This document shows positions 1 through 11,707 of a DNA stretch of 46,898 bases, one piece after another. Within the stretch, counting starts at the first letter, position 1. Each line of letters opens with the position of its first letter. Source of the stretch: Iodobacter sp. (GTDB lineage: Bacteria; Pseudomonadota; Gammaproteobacteria; Burkholderiales; Chitinibacteraceae); the NCBI RefSeq assembly GCF_025352645.1, contig NZ_JANXSO010000038.1, positions 1 to 46,898 of the forward strand, read 5' to 3'. The notes beneath the pieces were generated by a model that was given only the letters and a program-made list of their open reading frames with translations, did no database searches and was not told the DNA's origin. A program made the translations under genes and the position numbers.

Positions 1-28
1 CAATGCCGAGTAAACACGCGGGGTGCAC

Positions 29-208
29 CCCAATCCTATCAACTTAAGCAATCCGCGATTCGTAGGGCGGGTGTAACCCGCGAGTCATACTGAAAAAAAC
101 GCGGGTTGCACCCGCCCTACGATGTTTCAATGCTTGCAATAGATAGATCTAAGTTGATCGCTTAAGATTTAACGATCAGCAAATTTCCCTTAAGTTGATA
201 GGATTGGG
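29..208. repeat. Nested inverted repeat, outer arms
   Basis: A perfect 20-bp inverted repeat has arms at 29-48 and 189-208 (reading CCCAATCCTATCAACTTAAG and its complement). It encloses a second, unrelated palindrome at 61-121. A third copy of the arm, matching 17 of 20 bases, lies at 7331-7350. The nesting suggests a mosaic of small mobile or REP-like elements. I see no ORF in positions 1-285 and no convincing promoter. Confidence 0.75.
61..121. repeat. GC-rich intergenic palindrome (TAGGGCGGGTG family)
   Basis: The 22-bp arms at 61-82 and 100-121 are complementary except at one position, giving a long hairpin that begins CGTAGGGCGGGTG. A related palindrome with the same outer sequence is found at 1842-1902. 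It is non-coding and lies between genes. Confidence 0.85.
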
Positions 209-285
209 TTGCATCCGCCCTAAGGTGATATTTGTCATCAAGAGATGGCTGTCCTAGGTGCTTTTCTAGGGCTAAAGCGGAGTGA

Positions 286-1740
286 TTACACTAGCACCAC
301 ATCAAATAATTCTTGGGTGTAGGCGTTTTCTACCTGTAAATAGATGGGTTTTTGGATGAAATCGGCGAGCTGGGCAAGGTTGGCTGATTCTTCATCAAGA
401 AACATATCGATCACGCTTTGTGAGGCGAGAATGCGATATTCTTTGGCGCTAAATTGCCGCTCTTCACGCAGGATTTCGCGCAGGATTTCGTAGCAGATGG
501 TCTGTGCAGTTTTGATCTCGCCGCGCCCTTGGCAGGTGGGGCAGGTTTGGCAGAGTACGTGCGCTAGCGATTCGCGGGTGCGTTTCCTTGTGATTTCAAC
601 TAGGCCAAGGCTGGTAAATGGGCTGATGGTTACCTTGGTTCTGTCGCGACTCATGGCTTTTTTAAGCTCGTCCATCACGGCGAGTTTGTGACCTTCGTTA
701 TCCATATCGATAAAATCGACAATAATAATACCGCCCAAATTGCGTAAGCGCAGCTGGCGGGCGATCACTTGGGTGGCTTCTAAGTTGGTTTTGAAGATGG
801 TGTCATCAAATGAGCGGGTGCCCACAAAGCCGCCGGTATTTACATCCACCGTGGTCATGGCTTCGGTTTGATCGATGATTAAATAGCCGCCAAATTTTAG
901 ATCAACACGGCGCACCATGGCGTGCTCGATTTCTGCTTCTACGGCGAATAATTCAAACAGCGGGCGCTCGCCCACATAGTGTTTTACCCTGGGCAAAACA
1001 TCAGAAACAAAGGAGGCGGCAAACTCGGTCATTTTGGCGAAGTTTTCCCGCGAATCCACAAGGACTTCTTCGGTTTCGTTGTTAACCATATCGCGCAGCA
1101 CGCGCAATTGTAGTGATAAGTCTTGAAATAACAGCGATCTAGCGGGCAGGGTGACCGATTTTTGCTGGATATCGGCCCAGATTTTATCGAGGTAATTGAT
1201 ATCGGCGGTTAGCTCTTCATCTGTGGCGTGCTCGGCCGAGGTGCGGATGATATAGCCTTGATGTTTTGAATCAGCGAGTAGTGATTCCAGCCGCTTACGC
1301 AGTTGATTGCGTTCGCCATCTTTGTCGATACGCTGGCTAATGCCAATGTGTTTTTCTTGTGGCAAAAACACCAAAAAGCGCCCTGCGATGCTGATTTGGG
1401 TTGAGAGCCTAGCGCCCTTGCTGCCGATCGGGTCTTTGGCGACTTGCACCAGCACCGGCTGGCCTTCATGCACGATGCGCTCGATACGTTGTGGCTCATT
1501 GGGGTTTTGGCGCTGCTCGATCACATCGGCAATATGCAAAAAAGCGGCGCGTTCTAAACCAATTTCAATAAAGGCACTTTGCATGCCTGGCAATACGCGT
1601 TTGACCACGCCCAAATAAATATTGCCCACCAAGCCACGATGGGCGGATCGCTCAATATGAATATCTTGAACCACGCCATCTTCAACGGTGGCCACGCGAG
1701 TTTCTTGTGGGGTGATGTTGACGAGGATTTGCTCTTTCAT
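286..1740 (-). CDS. rng: Ribonuclease G
   Basis: A 484-aa RNase E/G family endoribonuclease, close to the 489 aa of the E. coli enzyme. Family members cleave AU-rich single-stranded RNA, mature the 5' end of 16S rRNA and help turn over mRNA in the cytoplasm. The N-terminal S1 domain follows the start MKEQILVN. The DNase I-like catalytic region contains VDVNTGGFVG, and the zinc-link cysteines are C397/C400/C403 (CQTCPTC). The reading frame is open 39 codons further upstream, but that stretch is low-quality sequence partly formed by a palindromic repeat, and family proteins begin at the MKEQILVN methionine. It is the last gene of the leftward block. The large C-terminal degradosome scaffold of RNase E is absent, which favours RNase G. 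Confidence 0.95.
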   Translation of the reverse strand: MKEQILVNITPQETRVATVEDGVVQDIHIERSAHRGLVGNIYLGVVKRVLPGMQSAFIEIGLERAAFLHIADVIEQRQNPNEPQRIERIVHEGQPVLVQVAKDPIGSKGARLSTQISIAGRFLVFLPQEKHIGISQRIDKDGERNQLRKRLESLLADSKHQGYIIRTSAEHATDEELTADINYLDKIWADIQQKSVTLPARSLLFQDLSLQLRVLRDMVNNETEEVLVDSRENFAKMTEFAASFVSDVLPRVKHYVGERPLFELFAVEAEIEHAMVRRVDLKFGGYLIIDQTEAMTTVDVNTGGFVGTRSFDDTIFKTNLEATQVIARQLRLRNLGGIIIVDFIDMDNEGHKLAVMDELKKAMSRDRTKVTISPFTSLGLVEITRKRTRESLAHVLCQTCPTCQGRGEIKTAQTICYEILREILREERQFSAKEYRILASQSVIDMFLDEESANLAQLADFIQKPIYLQVENAYTQELFDVVLV

Positions 1741-1841
1741 TGGGAAGGCCCTGTTTTTATTTATTTGAGTATCGGCATGGGTTTTGCGTGTGTTTAATAG
1801 CTTTTCGTCTTTGGTATGGCGGTAAGGAGCACAGAGATATT

Positions 1842-1902
1842 TGTAGGGCGGGTGCAACCTGCGTATTTTTCAGTATCGCTTGCGGCTTGCACCCGCCCTA
1901 CA
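1842..1902. repeat. GC-rich intergenic palindrome (TAGGGCGGGTG family)
   Basis: An inverted repeat with arms TGTAGGGCGGGTGCAA and its complement, around an imperfect centre, sits between holA and rng. It matches the element at 61-121 in its outer arms. Confidence 0.8.
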
Positions 1903-1903
1903 T

Positions 1904-2902
1904 TTATTTCTTTAATAGCGGTAAGCACATATTCATTAATTCATCCCAAACTTCGCCTTTGGCCACGCCCTTATTCATTTGATCGATCAGGGCGGCTTGG
2001 GCGAGGGCGGCTTTGAGCTGGGCGGCTTTGACTCGGGCAAGCGCGGGCTCGACCAGCTTTTGTTTTTCACCCCAGATGCGTAATTCTTTAAATAATTGTG
2101 CGGATGGTGTGCCACGTTGCTTACCGAGGCCAAGGCGATAGAGGGTACGGATTTCTTCCGCCAGCGACCATAGCACTAAATGTGGTGCTTCGCCTTCGGC
2201 ACGTAGCCCTGCCAGCATGCGGGCAAAGCGGGTGGCGTCGCCTGCCAGTAGTGCCGCACCAAGCTGAAATACATCGTAGCGGGCCACATTGGCTACCGAG
2301 CTTTGTAGGTCTGCAAGGCTGATTTCACCTGCTGGGTGTAGCAGGGCGAGTTTTTGTATTTCTTGAAACGCCGCCAGTAAATTGCCCTCAACCCGATCGG
2401 CTAAAAATTGCAATGCCTCAGGGGCGAGTTTTTGCTGCTGGCGGGCTAGGCGCTGGGCTATCCAGTCGGGTAGCTGGCGGTGCTCGATATTTTTAGCTTC
2501 AAGTACATCGCCCTTGGCAGATAGCGCTTGAAACCATTTGCTGTTTTGGCCGGTTTTGTCCAGCCTTGGGCAGGTGACAATGGTGATGGTGTCGGGCGGT
2601 AAATTGCTGCAATAGGCTTCAATAGCCTTGCCCCCATCCGTGCCTGGTTTGCCGGTGAGGATGCGTAGCTCGATTATTTTTTTATCGGAAAAGAGCGAAA
2701 AGGAGTTGCCCTGCATTTCGAGTGAAGACCAAGCAAAGCCAGTTTCCACCGTGAGCACTTCACGTTCGATATAGCCTGCTTTTCTGGCGGAATCTCTGAT
2801 TTGCTGCACGGCCTCTAGTATTAGCAGGTTTTCATCCCCGTGCAGGATATAGAGTGCGGATAGCCCCTTGCTGAGTTGGCGCGGCAAGTCGTCAGGACGC
2901 AT
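1904..2902 (-). CDS. holA: DNA polymerase III subunit delta
   Basis: A 332-aa protein of the HolA family, the delta subunit of the clamp-loader complex that opens the beta sliding clamp during replication. The N-terminal AAA+-like fold begins with the typical ALYILHGDENLLILEAVQQI, and the C-terminal collar domain includes LVLWSLAEEIRTLYRLG. Family members lack a functional Walker A, and none is seen here. It follows lptE by 23 bases and leuS upstream, the usual leuS-lptE-holA order in proteobacteria, so the three are probably co-transcribed leftward. Length and order are ordinary. Confidence 0.95.
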   Translation of the reverse strand: MRPDDLPRQLSKGLSALYILHGDENLLILEAVQQIRDSARKAGYIEREVLTVETGFAWSSLEMQGNSFSLFSDKKIIELRILTGKPGTDGGKAIEAYCSNLPPDTITIVTCPRLDKTGQNSKWFQALSAKGDVLEAKNIEHRQLPDWIAQRLARQQQKLAPEALQFLADRVEGNLLAAFQEIQKLALLHPAGEISLADLQSSVANVARYDVFQLGAALLAGDATRFARMLAGLRAEGEAPHLVLWSLAEEIRTLYRLGLGKQRGTPSAQLFKELRIWGEKQKLVEPALARVKAAQLKAALAQAALIDQMNKGVAKGEVWDELMNMCLPLLKK

Positions 2903-2925
2903 CTTTCATCCTCAGTGCGTGTGGA

Positions 2926-3414
2926 TCAGGGAACATTCTGTACTTTAGCTAGCGCACTGATACGGCGCAGGATTTGCTGGGCGGCATCTTGCTGCATGTC
3001 GGCAACCAGTAAAGAGGCTTCGGCGTCTTTGCCTAGGCTATTGTTTTCGTCATAGCTGTAATCACGGTTGAGCTGCAATTTGCCATTTTCAAGTAGCTTG
3101 CGCTCACCTGCTTGTACGCTATACGTAATGCGATAGAACAAGCGATATTCACTGACTCGGCCTGCGTTATTAACGGTAAGCACTTTTTGCTCGGTACTTT
3201 CATTGATGACGTTAATGACAACGGCGGGCTTATTTGCGCTGAGCGTTACGCCCGGTAAAGAAGCCAAGCTTTGCTTTAGCTGCAGGGCTACGGCGCTATC
3301 GCCTAATACACTGGCCGTCGTATATGGGAAGGTGCCAGGGCCTGTGCCGCGTAAGTGAAAGCCGCATGCGCTAATAAAGCAGATTAATATCAGAGAGCTG
3401 AAAGCTTTTAGCAT
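2926..3414 (-). CDS. lptE: LPS-assembly lipoprotein LptE
   Basis: A 162-aa outer-membrane lipoprotein. The signal peptide ends in a lipobox (FISAC, Cys17), followed directly by the family signature GFHLRG. LptE plugs the LptD barrel and helps insert lipopolysaccharide into the outer leaflet. The body has alternating beta strands and the conserved region with RDYSYDENNSLGK, typical of the RlpB/LptE family. It lies between leuS and holA as in most gamma- and betaproteobacteria. Confidence 0.93.
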   Translation of the reverse strand: MLKAFSSLILICFISACGFHLRGTGPGTFPYTTASVLGDSAVALQLKQSLASLPGVTLSANKPAVVINVINESTEQKVLTVNNAGRVSEYRLFYRITYSVQAGERKLLENGKLQLNRDYSYDENNSLGKDAEASLLVADMQQDAAQQILRRISALAKVQNVP

Positions 3415-3427
3415 AGGTTTGCCTCAT

Positions 3428-3448
3428 TAGGGTGGGCACTTTGCCCAC
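3428..3448. repeat. Small hairpin of the GGGTGGGCAC family
   Basis: GTGGGCA and TGCCCAC (3432-3438 and 3442-3448) pair around a three-base loop, just upstream of lptE. The outer sequence TTAGGGTGGGCA matches the palindromes at 9494, 11627, 14580 and 27379, so this looks like a half or decayed copy. Confidence 0.6.
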
Positions 3449-3520
3449 GCGTGGTGATTACGCTGTAGTTGTTATTACGCATAGGCAAGGCCTGCCCACT
3501 CGGTTTCTCTACCAAAGAGC

Positions 3521-3553
3521 CAGTGGGTGCTTATTTATTGGTAAGCACCCACT
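3521..3553. repeat. Perfect 13-bp inverted repeat between leuS and lptE
   Basis: CAGTGGGTGCTTA and TAAGCACCCACTG pair around a seven-base loop, 12 bases beyond the leuS stop. There is no T-run after it on the minus strand, so it is not a classical terminator. It may stabilise or process the leuS-lptE transcript. Confidence 0.6.
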
Positions 3554-3564
3554 GTTGTGGCAAC

Positions 3565-6306
<2,742 letters not shown>

Positions 6307-6322
6307 TCATAAGGATGTTGAT

Positions 6323-7174
6323 ATGCGCTTAGCGATAATATTTGGCTTACTCCTCAGCTCTTTTGCTTATGCTGAGCCTGCTCGAGTGGAATCGGTGCAA
6401 TTGCCTGCATGGTTAGAGCGGGCGGGGCAGAAAAAACCGTTGGCTCCCAATATGCTGCTGTTATCGGCGGATAAAATCATGACCGGTGCGGGGGCCAGAG
6501 TTTATTTACAGCTTCCTGAAGGCAGCCGAGTAAAGCTTGGTGAGAATGTAAACATGCAAGTCGATCAGATTAATGAGGCGGATGGCAAGAATGGCAGTGT
6601 GTTTAAGGCTGCACTAAAAATGGTGGCGGGGGCATTTAGATTTACCACCAATGCCTTAAGTAAAACGGCGCAGCGCGAAGTGAATGTGAGCGTCTCTACC
6701 GTGACTGCAGGGATTCGCGGTACGGATTTATGGGGCAAGGCCGATGTGGATAAAAACGTGGTTTGCTTGCTGGAAGGAAAAATAGCGGTAGGGGCAGAGG
6801 GCTATCCGCAGGTGGAGTTAAATGAGCCTTTAAGCTTTTACGTGGCGCCACTGCAGGGCGAGCCCTTGCCCGTGGGCGCGGTAGACCCTGAAAAACTTAA
6901 GTTATGGTCAGCAGAAACAGAAATCGAGGGGCAAAAAGGGGCGCTGATTGAAAAAGGCGGTTGGCGGATTGTGTGGGGCAAGTACGCCAAGGTGGGGCAG
7001 GCTTTAGCCTTGTTTGATCGCTTACAAGCGGCGGGTTATCCGGTGAAGATTCGCAGCGTGCGCGGCCAGCATCGTGTGCAATTAACCGGCCTTGCTACAG
7101 CCGCCGATGCACAGGCGGTGGTGAGCAAAGTACATGCAAGCCTAGCCACCCCACTTGCACACATTAGCCACTGA
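6323..7174 (+). CDS. FecR-domain protein with C-terminal SPOR-like domain
   Basis: A 283-aa exported protein. The chosen start (MRLAIIFGLLLSSFAYA) gives a clean signal peptide and has AAGGA nine bases upstream; an earlier in-frame ATG at 6293 would place extra polar residues before it. Residues about 45-150 form a FecR-type domain, with SADKIMTGAGARVYLQLPEG and the hallmark GIRGTDLWG. The last 75 residues (WRIVWGKYAKVGQALALFDRLQAAGYPV...) look like a SPOR peptidoglycan-binding repeat. Such proteins are periplasmic and bind denuded glycan. It is divergent from leuS with an 82-base gap. No sigma factor or TonB partner is adjacent, so it is probably not a FecR signalling protein. The exact role is unknown. 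Confidence 0.8.
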   Translation: MRLAIIFGLLLSSFAYAEPARVESVQLPAWLERAGQKKPLAPNMLLLSADKIMTGAGARVYLQLPEGSRVKLGENVNMQVDQINEADGKNGSVFKAALKMVAGAFRFTTNALSKTAQREVNVSVSTVTAGIRGTDLWGKADVDKNVVCLLEGKIAVGAEGYPQVELNEPLSFYVAPLQGEPLPVGAVDPEKLKLWSAETEIEGQKGALIEKGGWRIVWGKYAKVGQALALFDRLQAAGYPVKIRSVRGQHRVQLTGLATAADAQAVVSKVHASLATPLAHISH

Positions 7175-7497
7175 TTGCTGCCCACGCGGCAAGGTCGCTG
7201 AATTTGCGTGGGTACAAAATTGTGCCCACCTTACTCACTGAGGTTACGCAGCAAAAACCCAAATCTTGAACCACAGAGAACACAGAGTTTCACAGAGAAA
7301 AAGGGATTAAATCCCGCCCTACACGCGTGGCTTAGCTTGATAGGATTGAGCGGTGAAAACTGGTTGTTTGCTACTTAATTGGATTTAAAACCCAATGCGT
7401 ATTAAGCAGAAAATTGACTCAGTATGGCAACAAGCCGCCAGAGATCATCCCTATTTGATTGGTTTTTTCGCGGATAAATAGCCTTTGTGCATATCCC
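7175..7497. other. Intergenic region with repeat fragments, no gene seen
   Basis: The 323 bases between two converging genes contain a decayed GCCCACGCG palindrome (about 7180-7240), a copy of the ACCACAGAGAACACAGAG repeat (about 7269-7297; the same family as 13375-13539), and an arm-like copy at 7331-7350 of the inverted repeat found at 29-208. One 28-codon ORF (7395-7481) has no ribosome-binding site and is not called. Confidence 0.6.
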
Positions 7498-9474
7498 TTA
7501 CTTAAGCGCTTTATCCAGCACGGCGTTAAAGGCTTCAGCATTTTGAAAGCCTATGCTGGAAAACTGCTCGGCTCCCTTGGCATTAAAGAAAATAATCCCC
7601 GGTGGGCCAAACAGTTTGAAGCGTTTTAACAGCGCTTTGTCTGCCTCGGTATTGGCGGTGACATCGGCTTGCAGCAGGCGCATTTTGCCCATTTTTGCTG
7701 CGACAGCGGCGTCAGTAAAAGTAAGCTTTTCCATTTCCTTGCACGACACGCACCAGTCGGCGTAGAAATCCAGCATGACGGGTTGATTACTGGCCGCCAG
7801 CTTGCTTTCTAAATCGGCTACGGAGCTGACGCGTTCAAACTGGACATGCGCTGTGGCGGCTTGGGCGCTTTGCAAGCCCTGCAGGGGTTGCAGTGGATCA
7901 CGGCTGCCGCTGAGTGCGCCGATCAGCAAGGCCGATCCAGCCAATAAGGCAATCACGCCAAGGCCTTTACAAAAGCGTGGCCAGCCCGCTGTGTGGGGAG
8001 GCAGCGGATCAAGTGCGTGCAAAAATACCGCCGAGATAATCAGCAGCATGGCCCATGCCAGCATGGCAAATAGCGCAGGCAGCACCGGTGACACTAGCCA
8101 GATAGCCACAGCCAGCAGCAGCACACCAAATACTTTTTTGATGCCTTCCATCCAGCCGCCCGCACGTGGCAGGGCAGAGGCGGCGCAGCCAACAATAATC
8201 AAGGGCACGCCCATGCCTAGCGCCATCACAAACAGCGCCACGCCACCCAAGAGGGCATTGTGTGTTTGGGCAATATAGAGCAGCGCACCCGCTAGCGGAG
8301 CAGCAACGCAAGGCCCAACGATCAGGGCAGATAAAGCCCCCATAATCATCACACCGGTTAGCGAGCCGCCTTTTTGTTGATTGGCGCTATTAGATAATTT
8401 GCTTTGCAGGCTGGCTGGCAGTTGTAGCTCGTAAAAGCCAAACATAGAAAGCGACAGCAGTACAAACACCATGGCAAAGCTGCCCAGCACCCACGCATTT
8501 TGTAAGGCCGCAGAGAGCAGGGAGCCGGATAAGCCGGCCGCCACACCGGCAAGGGCGTAGCTGATGGCCATGCCTAGCACATAGGCGATGGATAAAATAA
8601 GCGCCCGTTTTTTACTGATTTTATCGCCGTGGCCCACAATAATGCCGGACAAAATTGGCATCATTGGAAATACGCAGGGGGTGAGCGCCAGCAGCAGGCC
8701 AAAGCCAAAAAAGCTGATCAGAATCAGCGCCAAATTCCCGCTGCCTAAGAGGCTATTGATTGAATCGGTATTGCTGGCCGCTGGGGCGGAGGCGGCTTGC
8801 GTAGCAAAGGCGGGGGCTTCACTTAGCTCGGCCAGCAGCTTGTTATTTGCTGGTTTGATATCTAGCGCGTCGCTAACTGGAGATGCAGCCGCTGCAACAG
8901 CGACGGGTGGGCTGATTGCAATAGCGGCTGGGCTGACTGTGGTGCTGGGCTTGGGGCTTGCAGCCACACTCATGGCTGCAGGTAGCTTGATATTGGCTAT
9001 TTGGGTAATCGGTGGATAGCAGAGGCCCGCATCGGCGCAGCCTTGCGAGATCACGGTGAGCTTAAATGAGGAGCTAGTGGCATTTTTGATATTAACCGGT
9101 AATACCACTTGCTGGCGGTAGGTTTCTACCTTGCCAAAATTTGGGTCATCGTGGCTTAAAGAGGGTGGAAATTCGCCTATGGCTAGCTCTACACCTTGGT
9201 CGGCAGAAATCTTGACCTTGTTTTTATATAGATAGTAGCCCTCAGCAATTGCAAAGCGCACTTCCACCGTTTGATGGTCTTTTGCTTTTGCCGTCATTTT
9301 TAGCGCTTGTTCCGGCTCTAAAAAGCTGGGCTCTTCAGCAAAAGTAGTGCCTGCAAAGAGTGCGGTGCAGAGTGCCATACCAATAAGATCTGTCGTGCCA
9401 AGGCGGCGTAGCTTTTGATAGGCGTGGGCACATACCCATCCGAGCGTTTTTTGAAGATTGGTGGTGCTTAACAT
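7498..9474 (-). CDS. dsbD: Thiol:disulfide interchange protein DsbD
   Basis: A 658-aa inner-membrane reductant conduit. DsbD passes electrons from cytoplasmic thioredoxin across the membrane to periplasmic DsbC, DsbG and TlpA-like proteins. The N-terminal periplasmic domain contains the paired cysteines CADAGLC. A central block of about eight hydrophobic helices includes ALTPCVFPMMPILSG and IVGPCVAAPLAGAL (the two membrane cysteines). The C-terminal thioredoxin domain has the YADWCVSCKEME active site. The start MLSTTNLQ is preferred because the codons before it lie in a palindromic repeat. The n-region is long before the signal-like segment MALCTALFAGTTFA, so the start could be later. Its location one gene from a TlpA-type locus is suggestive. 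Confidence 0.93.
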   Translation of the reverse strand: MLSTTNLQKTLGWVCAHAYQKLRRLGTTDLIGMALCTALFAGTTFAEEPSFLEPEQALKMTAKAKDHQTVEVRFAIAEGYYLYKNKVKISADQGVELAIGEFPPSLSHDDPNFGKVETYRQQVVLPVNIKNATSSSFKLTVISQGCADAGLCYPPITQIANIKLPAAMSVAASPKPSTTVSPAAIAISPPVAVAAAASPVSDALDIKPANNKLLAELSEAPAFATQAASAPAASNTDSINSLLGSGNLALILISFFGFGLLLALTPCVFPMMPILSGIIVGHGDKISKKRALILSIAYVLGMAISYALAGVAAGLSGSLLSAALQNAWVLGSFAMVFVLLSLSMFGFYELQLPASLQSKLSNSANQQKGGSLTGVMIMGALSALIVGPCVAAPLAGALLYIAQTHNALLGGVALFVMALGMGVPLIIVGCAASALPRAGGWMEGIKKVFGVLLLAVAIWLVSPVLPALFAMLAWAMLLIISAVFLHALDPLPPHTAGWPRFCKGLGVIALLAGSALLIGALSGSRDPLQPLQGLQSAQAATAHVQFERVSSVADLESKLAASNQPVMLDFYADWCVSCKEMEKLTFTDAAVAAKMGKMRLLQADVTANTEADKALLKRFKLFGPPGIIFFNAKGAEQFSSIGFQNAEAFNAVLDKALK

Positions 9475-9493
9475 AAGGTCTCTTTGTTTACAG

Positions 9494-9565
9494 TGTAGGG
9501 TGGGCACCCGTGCCCACGCGGCGGCGCTTGCTCACGCGTGGGCACAAAAGCGTGCCCACCCTACA
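9494..9565. repeat. GC-rich intergenic palindrome (GGGTGGGCAC family)
   Basis: The outer arms TGTAGGGTGGGCAC and its complement are separated by two inner half-palindromes with GCCCACGCG. The same family is seen at 11627-11691, 14580-14637 and 27379-27456. Confidence 0.85.
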
Positions 9566-9610
9566 ATTTCATGGGTGAGCAAGATACTTGATCTTGCCCA
9601 CGCCGCGTTT

Positions 9611-11608
9611 TTAACGATATCCCGCTACGCTATAAAGCTTATCCACCACGTATTGCAGTGCGGGGATACCGGTTTCTAGTGCGCGTTTGTTTAAATAACG
9701 CTCGCTGACGGTAAAGCCTGCGCCGTAATACTGGCCGGTGATTAAGGCACCATCTTGCACCAAAATAGCTAGGTTGCGAAAGTTTGGCGCAGCTGCTGTT
9801 GCAGGATTGAGTGAGAAATCAGCCGCTGCAAAGTGGCCAGGCAGTGCTCGGTTAGGCTGGCCAGCGGTGAGGGGTTTCCATTGCAGCAGGATGATATTTG
9901 GATTGGCTGGGGATTTTTTCCAGCTTAATTCTTCGCTAATGTCACTGACATCGGCGGTGGCATAGCTGGCAACGGTGGTGGCGGCCACCCCAATCAGCGT
10001 GGCGCTGCCATCGGCTTTTAGTTGCAGCTTAAGCTTACGCGGCGCGCCGCTGGCATCTAGCTTGGCCCACGATTCAATTTGCACGCCTTCTGCTTTGAAT
10101 AAATCGGCTTGGCTATTCATGGCTAGCGCATTGCAAGTGCTTTGGCCTGCAATGTTTAGGCTTTGGCGATTGGCCGCTGTGCAATCGTTAATGAGTGGAT
10201 GCGCTAAAGGCCATTTATACAGTGCGTCTTTCAGCGTCAGGTCAAAAAACAAGCTTTTAGCCGCTGGGTCTTGCACCGCTTTAATGCCCCCTTTGGCGGC
10301 AATGTATTCATCCATAAAGAAGGCTCGGCAAGCGTTGAACCATTGACTAGGCGTGGTGGCCGTTGCAGGAATCACGCCGCAGGCGGTTGGCTTGGTGCTA
10401 AGCAGCGGCAGGCTGGTGTAGGCTTTTTCGCCTAGCTGAGGGCCATACCAATCATGGATTTGATAGTTATTAAACACATCCGCGCTGACTTCCATCTGGT
10501 AGCGAACGCCAGAAACTGGCATTTGATAGCTGAGCATATTGCCATCTAGTGCGGTGATGCTGCGGGCCTGTAATGCTTCTTTACCGGCAAAGAGCGCGGT
10601 ATTGCCCTTGCTATCTAGCGTTAGGCTATCTGCATCTGGGTAGCTGACGCTGCTCCATACGCCTTGATTCCATTGCTCATTGATTTGCCAAAACGCCCCG
10701 TTTGCCAGCTTGATCCCACCTGAGGTGAGCTGGGTGATTTGGTTCTTGCTACGAATAAAGCCCGCATTATCGATAATGCCATTACGCAACTCTTCGCTCA
10801 TTTTGTTTTGCGTATGGAAATAGCGATAGCTGTAGTTATCAAGGCTGGTGGTGATATCGGCGCTTTTTACTTTGGCGATATCCATCACAGGCGTTGTGGT
10901 CACGTTATAGCTGTTGTACCAAGCCGCTAGCACGGCTGCGGTATCGATCAGGCTGGCGGGCTTTTTATCGGCAGCGGCACGGGTAGCTAAGTAATCGCTC
11001 AGGCTTTTTAGGCGAGTATCTAAGCCCAGCACAGGCGCTGCCACATAGTCAAAATCAGCGGCCACGCTGTAATCGTCGGTTTTACCAGCGCGCAGCAAGA
11101 CATTGTTTTTGTTGCTTAAGCGATTACGGCCATTACTCATTAAGCGCATATGGTAGGTGCTGCTGAGTAAGCTTAAATTGGCATTCACCTTACTGCTGCC
11201 TGCTTCGTATTCCAAAGGCATGGCGAGGGTCCAGCCCTGAGCAAAGAGCGTGTTGCTTGGGTAGCCCGCATCGCTGCTTTTAGCGCTAAGCACGGCCAGC
11301 AGGTGGGTGCCGCGTAGATCACTAGGCACTTGCAGGCTGTAGCGGCCTTGAGCGTCGCTGAGGGTTTGTGGCTCCTTGCTATCGCACAGATTATTATCAT
11401 TGCTATCAAAGCAAACCTGCGCACCGCTTACATAGCCCACATTCAGTACGCGGCCTGATACCTCAATTTGTGCTTGGGTGATCGGTGTGCTGCTGCCCGC
11501 ATTGATCGCAGTGTTGCTGCTGGTGGCATCGGCTTGATTATCGCCACCACCGCATGCGCTGAGCAGCAGGGTGGATATTGTTAACGCCAGTGAGTGCTGA
11601 ATTTTCAT
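9611..11608 (-). CDS. Large lipoprotein of unknown function with Cys-bracketed Ca-type loop
   Basis: A 665-aa predicted lipoprotein. The signal peptide ends in LLLSAC (Cys19) followed by GGGD. Residues 66-79 read CFDSNDNNLCDSKE, a calcium-binding-type loop bracketed by two cysteines, then a beta-rich segment (TLSDAQGRYSLQVP) like carboxypeptidase-regulatory domains. The remaining 550 residues are not recognised. The start at 11608 has GAAAGG upstream; an earlier ATG at 11623 overlaps that ribosome-binding site. It is the last gene of the leftward ApbE/DUF3570 cluster, and the preceding lipoprotein has the same Cys-x8-Cys loop. It may be a surface or outer-membrane partner of that cluster, but co-transcription across the 99-base repeat-containing gap is not shown. 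Confidence 0.7.
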   Translation of the reverse strand: MKIQHSLALTISTLLLSACGGGDNQADATSSNTAINAGSSTPITQAQIEVSGRVLNVGYVSGAQVCFDSNDNNLCDSKEPQTLSDAQGRYSLQVPSDLRGTHLLAVLSAKSSDAGYPSNTLFAQGWTLAMPLEYEAGSSKVNANLSLLSSTYHMRLMSNGRNRLSNKNNVLLRAGKTDDYSVAADFDYVAAPVLGLDTRLKSLSDYLATRAAADKKPASLIDTAAVLAAWYNSYNVTTTPVMDIAKVKSADITTSLDNYSYRYFHTQNKMSEELRNGIIDNAGFIRSKNQITQLTSGGIKLANGAFWQINEQWNQGVWSSVSYPDADSLTLDSKGNTALFAGKEALQARSITALDGNMLSYQMPVSGVRYQMEVSADVFNNYQIHDWYGPQLGEKAYTSLPLLSTKPTACGVIPATATTPSQWFNACRAFFMDEYIAAKGGIKAVQDPAAKSLFFDLTLKDALYKWPLAHPLINDCTAANRQSLNIAGQSTCNALAMNSQADLFKAEGVQIESWAKLDASGAPRKLKLQLKADGSATLIGVAATTVASYATADVSDISEELSWKKSPANPNIILLQWKPLTAGQPNRALPGHFAAADFSLNPATAAAPNFRNLAILVQDGALITGQYYGAGFTVSERYLNKRALETGIPALQYVVDKLYSVAGYR

Positions 11609-11626
11609 TGCAAAACCTTTCAATCA

Positions 11627-11691
11627 TTAGGGTGGGCATGTTTTTATGCCCACGCGTGATATATGTGGGCACAAAGACGTGCCCACCCTAA
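11627..11691. repeat. GC-rich intergenic palindrome (GGGTGGGCAC family)
   Basis: The outer arms TTAGGGTGGGCATG and CGTGCCCACCCTAA enclose two smaller stems (GGGCAT...ATGCCC and GTGGGCAC...). It lies between the two lipoprotein genes. Confidence 0.85.
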
Positions 11692-11707
11692 GCGTTTTTA
11701 GCGGCAA

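Noticed and set aside
1842-1902. CRISPR-like array from the repeated GC-rich elements
   Set aside because: The copies are single, scattered and self-complementary, with no regular spacing and no cas genes.
7395-7481. 28-codon ORF (MRIKQKIDSVWQQAARDHPY...)
   Set aside because: The peptide is plausible in composition but there is no ribosome-binding site and it lies among repeat fragments.
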